A stretch of DNA of 64,000 nucleotides from Lanius collurio (Eukaryota > Chordata > Aves > Passeriformes > Laniidae). Where the stretch lies: positions 558,001-622,000 of the forward strand of contig JACBWW010000016.1 of NCBI GenBank assembly GCA_020086605.1. Reading direction: 5' to 3'. A program made the translations under genes and the position numbers. This document shows positions 12,366 to 23,047 of this stretch, piece after piece; position 1 is the stretch's first letter; each line of letters begins with the position of its first letter. The notes beneath the pieces are model-generated. The model was not told the origin of the DNA. It did not search any database and saw nothing but the letters and a program-made list of their open reading frames with translations.

Positions 12366-13490
12366 TGACAAATCCAGTTGCATGTGGCCTCAGACAAACA
12401 GTTGCTGAGAATAGATGAAGAGGAGCGGGGTCTCTGCGTGCGTGCGGGTGCTTGAGTCTCGCTTCCCCTTGCTAAGGGGTGTGGTTTTTGGCGCCTGCAC
12501 TCGTCAGCCTGACTGACACAAGCTGGTTTCTTGGCTCTAAATTTTCTGTTCTGCTTCTTGAACTGACGTGACCAAAGCTTCAATTTATGGGCACAGTAAT
12601 TTTCTCTCCATCTGTCGATATCTGCACGCATACGTATAAAATACAGTCGGTCTGTCTGTGCGGGGAGGCTGTGCTGAGGATGGCCAGAGCTGTGGTTCTT
12701 CACTACTTAGGAGGAGACAGAGGAGTTGTCAGAACAGATCTTGTGTGCTTTATGGGCCCCCTGAACATCTCATTTAATGGCAGCTCTTCTCAAGATGGGC
12801 ACATAGCTGTGCTTGAGTGTACATGACTGCTGGTCCGTGGGAGAGACCTACAAGTTTTCCAGGACTTGGGTCAAGCAGGTCCTGAAAGCAGCACCTTTGA
12901 TGTGAACCTTAGCAGGAGGTGGGCTCCTTGGTTTCTCTTCCCTGAACAGTGGGAGAGAGTAGTCTGGCTGTAGAAGCCTCTCCATGGGCAATGCAGATAC
13001 TTTTCAGGTAGTTTTGGCTAACGTGCTTTGTGCAAACTTTGAAAGCTGGTTGCCTGGTTCAAGGCCAGTGCTGAATGTTTGGGAAATGATGTTCAGTCTT
13101 GGCTGGACCAAAAGCAGTTTGAACCTTTAAAAAAGTCAGTCTGGGTATGGTCTTGAAGAAGTGCCAGCTGGAGGGTGTCATTTGGTGGCATCTCTGAGAA
13201 CTGGATTATGGAGCCTGTCCAGTGGGGATGTGAAAAACAGATCTATTTCTCATGCTTCCCATGTCATGGATGAGAGCAGAGATGACAGCAGGGTGGTTGT
13301 TACCCATCCCATTTCTGACTCCTGAGTTTGCAGACTGCTTCTTTGTGTGTTGGGCATCTCCTTTGCTTAGTAGAAAAGGAGCTACCTTCTTGCGTCCCAT
13401 GGGAAGGTGAAACCTTGTTTCTCTTCCAGGCTCTTCTCCATCGCTGCCACATGACCTGTGGCAACTTGTGTTCCTGCTCACTGTCCTTGT
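12366..13490. other. No gene seen
   Basis: No domain, repeat or motif cluster recognised. A short mixed patch at about 12580-12650 has CpGs (ctgtcgatatctgcacgcatacgt) but no clear pairing of sites. Confidence 0.5.
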
Positions 13491-13735
13491 TTCACAGTAA
13501 TAGGAGCAAACGGTTAACAGTACTAATTCCCATTGCTTATGAAACAGTGCCAATTATTAGATCTTATTTCATGACACCAAGTCTAATTTTTGTCTGTCCT
13601 TAATGACTTCCCAGTTTTCCCAGCTGTATCCTGAGACCTGCACCATTTCCATGTAGGAGTTATGTACTTGCTCTAAAATCAAGACTTTAATAAGATTAAA
13701 TTCCCATTAAAACTCTCACTTTCTTATTATATGAA
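13491..13735. promoter_or_regulatory. AT-rich candidate regulatory block
   Basis: AT-rich island with ACGGTTAACAGTACTAATTCCC near 13508-13530, CCAATTATTAGATC near 13551-13563, and repeated TAATAAG/TTAAT cores near 13685-13710. Left flank is GC-rich. No coding frame recognised. Confidence 0.35.
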
Positions 13736-14055
13736 TATATGCACTGTGCCTCTCTCTAGAATGAGGTACTGAACTGAAGGGACAGGGAGAGATGTGAGTG
13801 GGCTTCTAAAGGGTTTCCAGGTAGAGGGCTGGGTGAGAGGAATGGTGGGATCACATAGTCCTGCTCTGAGTTGGAGGCATGCTCCTGTCCCAGGAGTCTG
13901 TGTGGTCTGGGGGACACTGCCTGTTCGGTCCAGGAGCACAGATGGATCTGTGATGGGAATCTGACCCCTGAGCAGCTCGCTGCCAGTGGGGCTGCCTGAA
14001 ACCTTTGAATCAACAATTTGCAACTGCTTTGAAGCTTGGAGAACTTTCATCCTGT
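13736..14055. other. No gene seen
   Basis: GC-richer spacer between two AT-rich islands. Minus-strand frames open here have no recognisable domain. Confidence 0.5.
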
Positions 14056-14235
14056 TGATTTTTCTCCTTCCTTTAAAATACAATTTTTTAATAGATGTTA
14101 AATTTCTTTTAGTTATTTGGTTTCTTTTCCGCCTGCTAATAACTAAATTATAATGAGGTTCCCAGTGGGATTTAAAAATCTAGAAGAAAAACCACATAAA
14201 AACTCCTGCAGAAATTATTCCCCCCTTTTTTTTCT
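14056..14235. promoter_or_regulatory. AT-rich candidate regulatory block
   Basis: AT-rich with GCTAATAACTAAATTATAATG near 14135-14155 and several TTTAGTTAT-type cores. No perfect palindromes. Inferred from composition only. Confidence 0.3.
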
Positions 14236-14504
14236 TTCCAGTGCAATCCATTCTGCATAATAGCTCTTTGTCTTGCTGGGAGCTGTGGAGAGGCAAGGGT
14301 GGTGTACAGAAGAGTTCTGTACTGTCCTTGGACAAATGGCACAAAGTTCCCTTTTGGGGGACAGTGCATACTCTGCACCCCTGGGCAGCCATGGGGGTTT
14401 TGTGCTCTGGTATTACTCTGCCTAGTCTGTGCTGGGGCTCAGATGAGCTCACCTCACCCAACATTCCTGCCACAAGACAGGTATAATAAAGCAGGAGAAT
14501 CTTT

Positions 14505-15010
14505 ACACTCTGTGATTTCATTCCACGGATCAAAGATCAAAGCAGAGGAATACACAGTGACCATAAAATTAACTGCTTTTTCAATTTTACAATGCTTTCG
14601 GTGATAAAGAATCATATAAATTTAATATTAATTAAAGACTTAGCTTTTAACCTCCTCCTGCATCTACTTTTGGCTCCTTGTTGGGGAAAAATTAATTGGG
14701 CATCTTAAATCTTGCGTTACTAAATGCTTTGACAGGGGGTTTCAAAAGCACTTAGAACTCGGGCAAAATGTATTTGCTCCATTCGTCCTTCCACTCACCT
14801 AATTGAAAATCTTAGAGGGGAAAAGGAGGGGGCAGGGAAGAAGAAAGGGAAAAAGTACCATTTTATGGTTTTGTTTCTTGAAAGGCAAAAAAAAGAGGGG
14901 AAGGAGAAAGGCATAACTTATAGCTGGTCTTACGTCTTTGGCCTTAATTCAATCCCCGTCACACTTAACGCCTTGCAAAATGGAAGCGATTGATCTTCTA
15001 TTGCAGATGG
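14505..15010. promoter_or_regulatory. Candidate enhancer cluster with tandem TCF/LEF sites
   Basis: A long AT-rich block. At 14528-14542 two TCF/LEF cores overlap head to tail (GATCAAAGATCAAAG), the arrangement bound by the nuclear effectors of Wnt signalling. Homeodomain-like TTAATATTAATTAAAG follows near 14620-14637 and AAATTAATTGGG near 14689-14700. The right part (14925-15000) has CpGs in AT-rich context (ttacgtcttt, ccccgtcacacttaacgcc). No frame looks coding. Wnt responsiveness is an inference from the motif pair. Confidence 0.5.
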
Positions 15011-16490
15011 CCTATTGATCGGGAGCTGGGTGCTGGCAGCACTGCTGCTCGCTCCCTTGGCTTCCTTCCCTCTATGCCCAAATTCTCCTCTGCAGAAACC
15101 TGTCTGTGTGGCACGTGGGTTGTGTGGGCAAGATGTAAATGTGAGTCTGTGCCTCTCCCTGCCTCCTGGTATGGCAACATGTATGATCAGCCCCCGACCA
15201 TTGCACTGCAGCTGCCTTTGGGGGAGAGCCCAGCAAGTGGCTTTTTAGTGGCAAACAGCAACACTTCATGAATGTGTGAGGAATGAATTGCAAAATACTA
15301 CCCTCGCGATCCAAACCGGAAAGATTCAGTGGGAAGAAAGCTCTTGGAAATCAGTAATGTTGCAAAAGACCTAAGGAGCACAGCAGAGAGCAAATTAGAT
15401 GTGTTACTTGCAGTGTGGTTTGGCAAAAAGGGTAGCAGTGGGCTTTCTGGGCTGCAGAGGCCACACTTGATAGAGCAGGAGAGATCTTAGTTCCTTTTCC
15501 TAACTGAGTATGGCATGTGTCTCCAGACATCTTATTAATGCAACGATACTGGTGAAATGAAGGCAGTTTAAAGAACTCCAGACATATGGGATTGGAGCTA
15601 GGAAGTTACGGAGAGCAATTCTCCCTTTGTGGTGGGAACGTTAATTTCTGTGGCAGACCACGAGACCCACCAGCAGCCACTCTCCGAGGGGATGTTAGGT
15701 GGTAGCACATGGTAGGAAACACCTGGATCAAGAGAAACCAGGAAAATCAAATAATGAGCTAGAGGATGTTCACTAGAAGCTTGTTGGATGAATGGTGTTT
15801 TACCTATTTGTACCAATTCTTTGCACAGCACCAGAGTATCATAGGATCTTTTGTGAAAGCAAAAGAGTAACAGCAGCAGCAGACCTTCTACAGGAATCTC
15901 TTGTGATCTTGGCTGGAGATTATGGAGAGCAGGTCTCTGAGTGCATATTCATGAAGCGGCAGAAGCACATGCGGTAGTTAGTAGTATATTTGGGATTCCC
16001 TATCTGAGTTTGAACTCAAGCTTTTCCCTTGATTTTGGGGATGTTTAAAGAATTTTTTCCAAAAATAGAAACTGCCGTCTTGCCAAGTTCAAGAAGCAAA
16101 TACTGCTGCTTTACTTTTCCCTGACTGGACGTGATGGACTGTCAGATGGTGAGGAACTACTGAATGAGTAACACAGTCCTATCACTGGACTAGGAACTGG
16201 GCAGTGAAATTCTGTATGGACAAGGAATGAATTGAAAAATGAGGCCAGAAACAGGATCTGAGTAGAATTGCAGGGGATTATAGTGTGGGGGGCAAAAGCT
16301 GTGAGGGGCTGGAGATAGTCTGCGGCACGCTGTGTGGTTAGCACTGTTCTACATACCTCCTCCTCTGTGTCAAGTTACCAACTCCTGGCAGTGTTCATTT
16401 TAAACTGGGGAGATGGACGGAAGCAGAATAACCTGGTGCAGGTCACCATGGACAAATTCCAGGAGAATGGTCTGTTGGTTTATTTTTTCT
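15011..16490. other. No gene seen; minor CpG patch
   Basis: Mixed sequence without recognised genes. A short CpG-bearing patch at 15300-15325 (ccctcgcgatccaaaccgg) and a moderately AT-rich region at 15780-16110 could be small regulatory pieces, but nothing in them is decisive. Confidence 0.45.
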
Positions 16491-16493
16491 CTC

Positions 16494-16511
16494 TTTTTTT
16501 TTTTTTTTTTT
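16494..16511. repeat. Poly-T run (18 T)
   Basis: Eighteen uninterrupted T residues, preceded by ttttttctct. It is a simple mononucleotide repeat. No retroelement body is recognisable next to it, so it is not evidence for a poly-A-tailed insertion. Confidence 0.95.
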
Positions 16512-18265
16512 GCCATTAAATTTCTTTGAGCGTTTCCCCATCCTATTCTTGGCTGGTTGTACATTTTTAGGAGGGGATTGCGTGCTTGATGCTGAGAACC
16601 ATGTGCTCCAGCAGACCAGTTTAAGGATTCATCGCTTAGTGGACCAGTGTGATGGAGTACCCAAGGTGGGCAGCCGTCTTCACTGGTGGGTTGCAGCCTC
16701 TGTGCCCAGCACCATTCAGATAACAAGGGAGGGCCAACAGGATCTTTTTTTGCTGTTTTAGGCTATTGAAAAAGTCACCTAAGTCATGGTACTGCATGGT
16801 CAAGCAGGGCCCTGTTGCCTCTCTGCTGGGCCATATACCTTGGAGAACAGGAGCTGCACCTCTTTCCCATGCTGACCCTGGCTTCCTCAATTCAGCCCTG
16901 GGAAAATGAGCTGTGATGTGTGTGGACTTCGCCTGATGGGGTCTCGCCCTTTACTCATGAGCAAAAGGGCTGATACTCGGACTCAGTGTTTTGATGGATT
17001 GATTTATTCTAAAAAATGTCTTGGGTTAGTTGAAAGGCATTAGTAGAGGGCTAGCTTGATGTTGGGCTGGGGAGTGTGGGTGCTGCAGTGACTCCATGTG
17101 AACTCTCACGAAAGGTGTTAGGGAGGGATAAGAAGTGTTCCCATCTTGAGGTGTGTAGACAAATCCGAGGCTCTGCATATTTGGGATGTGGGACTTGATC
17201 CTTACTTGCAGACTGATTGTTGGTGTGTTTAATAAACATTTTGCAACCCAGGATGTGTTTTCAAAGGCGCCTAGATGAAGAATGTGCCAAAGACACTTCT
17301 GAAGTTTGGTGCTAAGCAGGCCGTGTCACCATGGGCCCTTGCTTGCTTTTGTCTTCACCCTAAAAATTACCAGTGCTGGGCTAGAGGCTGCAGTTGCTTA
17401 AATAAAAGGCTTAGGCTACCCTGGCTCTCTGTATGCAGCTGTGGAAATGCTTTGATACGGCTTATCCTCCAGGATCCATAAGAAAAGTCATTGAGAGACA
17501 ACATTGCTCCGGTGAGGCTTTTCTAAGTAGTCCTTTGTGCTTCAGAGTGTAAGATAACATTTAAGGGGAGAACACGGAGTGGTGCTCGCCTGCCTTCCCC
17601 AACAGCAGCAGTAATGAATGGAAGAAAGTGCTGCTGGGCCCTGCTTGCTTCCCTCTTCCCAAAGGCTCCGATTTTAAAGGTTTCCATGTCTTTAGGATTG
17701 CTGGCAGCAGAGGGGAGGAATCCTGGATGAGGGACGACCTCAGGGCATGGATGCACACCCTGCTGTACCCTCCTATGCCATAGAGAACGTGAAAGGACCT
17801 GGCATGATGGCACAGCTTGTGTGGGAGCTTTGCATGGTCAGAGGGGAGATGCTGGAAAGGAGGTGGGGGACAGTTAGTTGAGACCTTGGAAAATACTGTG
17901 AGGGATTGACAGTGGGCTTAAACCAGGCTATTCCTGCTATTGGTGGAGGAGATTTACCAGTTTATACTAGCTGCATGCAGGGCATCAAGTGCAAACTGCT
18001 CGGTTTGGCTTGTGTTTTGACCCCTTTGGTAATGTTCCTGGATTTCCCAAGTCTTGCTCTTGGGAGAAGCTGCATTCCTAGCCAGCTTTGAAAATCAGAC
18101 TTGGGGTCTTGAACAGCTGAAATGCTTTTAAAAATGTTGGTGTTTCTTCAGGATCTTAGTTCTCGAACAGAGGTGTGCAATGTGTGCCTACAGCATGCCT
18201 ACATGCTCATGCAGCCTGTGGTGGATGTAACTCAAGCCTTGTCAAAATGATTTCATGCTTTAACA
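16512..18265. other. No gene seen; one CTCATGAG hairpin
   Basis: Mostly featureless. An imperfect hairpin at 16946-16970 has arms GCCCTTT and AAAGGGC around a palindromic CTCATGAG. A moderately AT-rich stretch at about 17375-17500 is the only other structure. Confidence 0.45.
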
Positions 18266-18278
18266 AAACTTTGACTAA

Positions 18279-18475
18279 TTTGGAGTTTAGTAAGAAGAGG
18301 GAACATTTCAACTTTGGTTGGTGCCTGAAGCAAAGCAGCTTTGGGTGGTGGATTGCTGCGGTGCCAATGAGGCCGTGAGTAGCATGGACAGTGGGGGATG
18401 TTCAGGGCATGTTTGCAGATGCAAAAGGTAGATTGTGTAAGATTAATTAGGAAACTCCAAACTTTTGGAGTTTAG
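18279..18475. repeat. Duplicated TTTGGAGTTTAG and adjoining hairpin
   Basis: The 12-mer TTTGGAGTTTAG occurs at 18279-18290 and again at 18464-18475. The second copy also forms the right arm of a perfect 10-base inverted repeat, AAACTCCAAA at 18452-18461 and TTTGGAGTTT at 18464-18473, with a two-base loop. GATTAATTAGG lies just upstream at 18441-18451. Function unknown. Confidence 0.6.
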
Positions 18476-18480
18476 CAGGA

Positions 18481-19475
18481 GCAGCACGTAGATGAAGCCT
18501 AAACCTTCTCATTGTGTTGATCCCGTGACATGCAGTGCTTGGGATGAGTTTGAAAACATGGGCATCACCCTTGCCTTTACCCCAGATGGGAGCCTACCAT
18601 CCTGGCTCAACATATCCCCAGTCGTTTTTATTCTGGGGGGGGCTATAATGAATCCTCAAGTGTTGGGTTTCTGCCTCCTGTGTTCAGGCTCTCATCAGTG
18701 CAGCACAGCAAGGACCCAAAGGCAGCTATGGTTCAGCACTGGTCACTTTGCCAGTGCTGGCAGGAGGAAGAAAGTGTTTGAATTTGGGTCAGTCACTCAC
18801 CAGTGCTCCTCAGGGAGGCTCTGGTTTCTTGTTCATACCAGAGTGAGATTGCCCGGTTGTGTTCAGAAAGGCTTGAGAAACGTGCAGGAGTTCTTGTTAC
18901 CAGCTCCAGCCATGGAAAATTAACTCTGTGCATGCAGTTTGCTCTAGGGAACTTTGCAGTCTTTTGCTCTTAATTCATGGTATTTTCGTTAGCTTCTCCC
19001 TCTAGTCCCTTCTCTGTAAAAGTAAGTAAAAGAAACAAAGAAGGCATGTAGTGGAGAGGAGAAAGCAGCTGCAAAAAGGCTGATCCACCAGCAAGGGGCA
19101 TAAACCTGTTTGTCAAGCCCTTGGTCCTGCTGAGAGCCGGAATGGGCTGTTCAGCCCTCAAAGGGGAGTTGAAACCACCCTTGTCCCAGCACTAGGACTG
19201 CCTGTGCCCTGCCCCTTGGCTGTGCTGCATTTCCATCCCCATCCACTCAAGGCCTATTTCTCTGTGGTCCCAGCACGTGCGGCTCATGTCCCTATTGTAT
19301 TCCCATGCCTTTGTAGGGTGTAAAAAACTCTCTTCTGTGACTGGCCACATGGAGAGGAAAGGAGACCCTGCCACCCTGCTTGGGCAGCTCATGGGGCCAT
19401 CATCTGGCCTCCCCTTTCCACTTCTTCCCCACCCTCCCCTTCCTGCCATCAGAAGGAGGGAAAGAAAAGGAGAAA
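18481..19475. other. No gene seen
   Basis: GC-rich, with overlapping meaningless frames (for example plus 18492-18923). No domain or repeat recognised. Confidence 0.5.
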
Positions 19476-20110
19476 CAACCATATGAAAAAAATGTTAATT
19501 TATTAATCACAGAATATATAGCAGTTCATCTGAAATGCTGTTGCTATGCCAACACCCTGGGAGTTTATTTTCTTAATCCAGGAGCGAAGCGTTTGGTCCC
19601 CTGCTCTCCTGCTGAGCTATTTGAATATGTTGCTGCTGCCGCCATATCTGTTTAAAAGCGAGAAGGTGGGAAAAAAGGAAGAAAAAAAATAAAGTAGGCT
19701 AAACCACCAAAGCAGTCAAATGCAAAGCAGTAAGAAGCCTTTCTCGGTACGACTTAGTAAAAATGACACAAATTAATATACTCTACTTAAACCAGACCAA
19801 GATTAATGCTTCTCTTTCAGAGCAGCTTAGTCCAACTGTCACTTGACAAGCGTTCGTCGGACAAAATCAACACTAATCAACATTTATTCCTCTCTTGCCC
19901 TTGGGTCTGAGGAGCGTAGAGCGGACTGCGCCATTCTCCGGCTCGTCTCGCCACGCTTTTCACCCTCCATCCAGCTTCGCCATATATCACCCTTCCTCTC
20001 TGTGCTTCTGCTTGTACGGATCCACAGGCTCAGCTATCAGGCTACATTAGAGGCATGATAGATTTTCTGTTTTAATTTACATCTATTATATTACAACATA
20101 ACAGATCTTG
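19476..20110. promoter_or_regulatory. Long candidate conserved noncoding block
   Basis: One of the largest distinct blocks. Its left third is AT-rich (TTAATTTATTAATCACAG near 19495-19512). Its middle has CTCGGTACGACTTAG and AAATTAATATACTC. Its right third keeps about ten CpGs (19850-20025) although vertebrate CpGs normally decay. It ends in TTTTAATTTACATC near 20070-20083. A strong acceptor-like sequence (tgcttctctttcag, ending at 19820) opens a short plus frame of 29 codons, so a terminal exon or noncoding-RNA exon is an alternative reading. Confidence 0.5.
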
Positions 20111-22120
20111 ATTCAGTGGAGACCAGTGTCTCCTATAGCCAGACTGTTTGGGAAGATTTCTGCATGAACTCTTTAAGGCTGGTTGCAAAGTGGCCTCAGG
20201 TGGACTCTTCTCCCTCTTCTCACTTCTGAGTGCTGAGTGAAGGTGTTGTGCACCCTGCTCAGGGAAACATGTGGCTGCATTGGCTGGCTTGTCATGTTGC
20301 TGGGAGGTGATGGCTTTGGAGGGGACAGGCAGTTCAGCACTGGCTGCTGCTGTTTCTGTGAGCTGGATGCTAGGCTGCTTTGTAACTGAAGCCTGGAGGA
20401 GCTCTTGCTGATGCCCTGTGCTAATGGGATAGAGGGGAAGAGGATTGAACCCAGCTGTTGATGTTGGGAGGATGAGGTCTCAGCATACTTGTAGAGCTAT
20501 CTTCCTGTTTCCTGTGCAGGGATGCTGAAGCCATTGGTGTTTGTCACACGTAGGATGGCAGGGTTTTGTGAAGATTCATGGCTCATTTCTGGTTACCTAG
20601 GTACTGGTTCCTGCCATCACTTTGGAGCGGGGAAAGGGCAGGTCTAACCTAAAGTGTGGCTGATTTCTCAAGATGTTAGTGGGGTCATGCTCCAGCTGGC
20701 TTTACTGTTGAGCATTACATTTGGCTTCTCTGGTTGTCTGGAAGGTCTGTGGGAAAGAGAAAGAGGCAGAAGAGTGGAAGAAACTGGAGCATGTTATATT
20801 CATTTCCTCTATGATGGGCAGAAAACCAGTGAAGGTCATGATGCTGCTGTGCCCAGGTCAGTGTGATTTTAGAGAGCTCTTCCTGTCCTTGCAGCATTGG
20901 GTTATTAGAATGGGAGGAGGGGAATCCCTCCTTCACCTTCCCATTTCTGCACTTTGTGTTCAGTGCTTTTTTTTCCCCCCCTGATTTGTCTTGTAGAGCA
21001 GTCATTTGGGGTTTGTGTGGTTTATATTTGACTTTTTTCCAGGGCCACATAGCTGCACACTTGGACAAGACTTTGTCTTACAGTCACCTATATGGGAGTG
21101 TGTGAGGCTTCTGGGCAGTCTAAAATCAAGGTGGCTTTTGCACTCCTTAGTAACCTCTTCTCCAGGTTGCATGCAAGCGTAACTCTGTCTGGGAAGGTGA
21201 TAGACCCAGCTTTCCACTGGATGTCTAATAACAGGTTAAAATATCCATGAAGGATATTCCTGTTCCAGCGGTAAATAAAGAATCATTCTCTAGGTGTGTG
21301 CCCCACCCCTTCCACTGCTGATTTGAGGTGTGAGAGGCCAGCATGGTGCTGGATCTCCCAGTATGAAGTTGGTGCCGATGTGGTTTCCATCCATTCTGCT
21401 CTTTCCAGTTGTGGGTAACATGCTGAGGTTGTGCTTTGCTTGGGTGGTGTTAAGGGTAACCCTAAGTCTAGAGGTTGCTCTTTCGGATTCATTGTCTGAG
21501 GGTCTTGGCTGTTGTGGCTAAGTTTGTCTCCATAGCATGCTATCAAGGATGGATCAGTGCTCCCAGGGATGGGATCCATTTAGAAAGTTGCCATCAGTCT
21601 CCCAAGTCAAAGCAGAGCACAATGATCTTGCTGGGAATTCTGTGTCCCTCTTCTGCTGTAGGTCCTTCATGCCCTGTTGCTAAACCTAGTTTGGAAAGTT
21701 GTGATTTCTCCTTTTTTCCTGGGAACACTTAGGTCTGTGTAGGCTGTGGCACAGAGGCTTTTGCTGCTCTTTTCTGCCATCATGGCCTCTGTTGCATTGA
21801 GCAGAGGTTGTTGGCTGGCAAAGCACTGGAGCTCACTCCTTCCTAGCTTGGCTGGACTCAAGGTTGGGCTTGGGGAGCTGGTGAGATCTCCCTCTGCCTT
21901 TTTCCCTCTCTCTCTCTCTCTTTGCTGGTGTGAATGAAGATTTGATTAATGTAGACACTTTAGTACAACTGCTATTTTCTAGGCTGTAGCTCTTGGCACA
22001 GGGAGTGCTGCCGGACTGGAGCAGAGGAGAACTGCAGGCAGAATCTGCATGCGCCGGACACTTTATGGCATGCCTGGAGGGGAGCACCCTGCTTCCCTCC
22101 CTGCTCCTCATTGCTCCGCA
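20111..22120. other. No gene seen
   Basis: Long G+T-rich stretch with overlapping short frames. Only a CT dinucleotide run at about 21901-21921 and a T/C run near 20968-20981 stand out. No motif clusters. Confidence 0.55.
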
Positions 22121-22765
22121 GTAAAGTAAATGATGCTTGGTATAACTTTGCACTTACAAGACTGCAACTTAATTTAAAAACAACCCCAAACTCCAGGAAC
22201 AGGAGTGGGCTCTATAGACAGCTTATCTCTGCAAACCCACCTCGTTAATTTTAATGATGGGAGAAATTCTCCAGTTGGGGAGAGAGGCAAGGCAGAGATG
22301 CTGAACATGGAGTGCCAGCAGCCCTCAGGGATGGGAGGACAGCAATAAGCCTCAGCCCATGGGAGACTGGCCAGGGACAGACTCTTCTGTCAAGTCCTGG
22401 CCCTTTTGATGACTTGTAAATTATCCAGGCTCCCTCTCCAGCTCCGAACAATGGTCTGGAGCAAAGGCACCGTGGGAGCTTGGATGGTGGAACCATGAGC
22501 CTGCGTGGGGGACTGCTTGCTCCAAAGCTGCTTCAGGCTGTGGGGCTTTGACAGCTCCTCAGGGAGGTTTTGGAATGGAGATAACATGTAGGAATTAATG
22601 CTGTTTGTAAAGCAGTTGGAAGATGGGAAGAGCTATAGGAGAGATGTAATTAATAGAGGCTGACTAATGTTCTGCCTTGACATCACCTCAGCTGATATAT
22701 ATGTAAGGAAAAGCACCTCCATTAGTGATGGGGAAAAGCATTCTCCCTCCAGTGCTGGGGCTAAA
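22121..22765. promoter_or_regulatory. Two AT-rich patches, possible regulatory DNA
   Basis: AT-rich patches at about 22125-22265 (CTCGTTAATTTTAATGATGG near 22242-22261) and 22580-22735 (GATGTAATTAATAGAGG near 22643-22659, then ATTAGTGATGG). A plain GC-rich stretch lies between them. The inference rests on homeodomain-like cores only. Confidence 0.25.
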
Positions 22766-22798
22766 GCAGCCAGATTTATTTCTCTTTATTGTCTCCAG

Positions 22799-23041
22799 GA
22801 ACTGAAATCCACACATCTGAGTCTTGGAACAGTCTGTGCCTATGGGACGGCAAAGCTTTGCCAGAACAGTTTTGCTTTGGACAGGTGCTCAAGTGCCCCA
22901 TGGCTGAGGTGGCTGCCACTGCAATGGCAGAGGACAGCTCGGGTCAGGGTTGGGGGAGAAGTTTGGGATGAGTGTGATCCATGCGCTCTTAATGAAAGCC
23001 GTGTGGGTGTGGAACAAACTGGTGTTTACTGGGATGAGGGG
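22799..23041 (+). other. Candidate exon of an unknown plus-strand transcript
   Basis: A long pyrimidine tract ending in gtctccag (acceptor AG at 22797-22798) precedes 243 bases that stay open in one frame for exactly 81 codons. GTAAGT, a consensus donor, follows at 23042-23047. Both ends are in phase 0. The predicted peptide begins ELKSTHLSLG and ends GVYWDEG. It matches no domain I recognise, and the same frame is also open upstream back to 22667. The G+T excess of the window favours plus-strand transcription. Alternatives are an untranslated noncoding-RNA exon or a chance frame. Confidence 0.2.
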
Positions 23042-23047
23042 GTAAGT

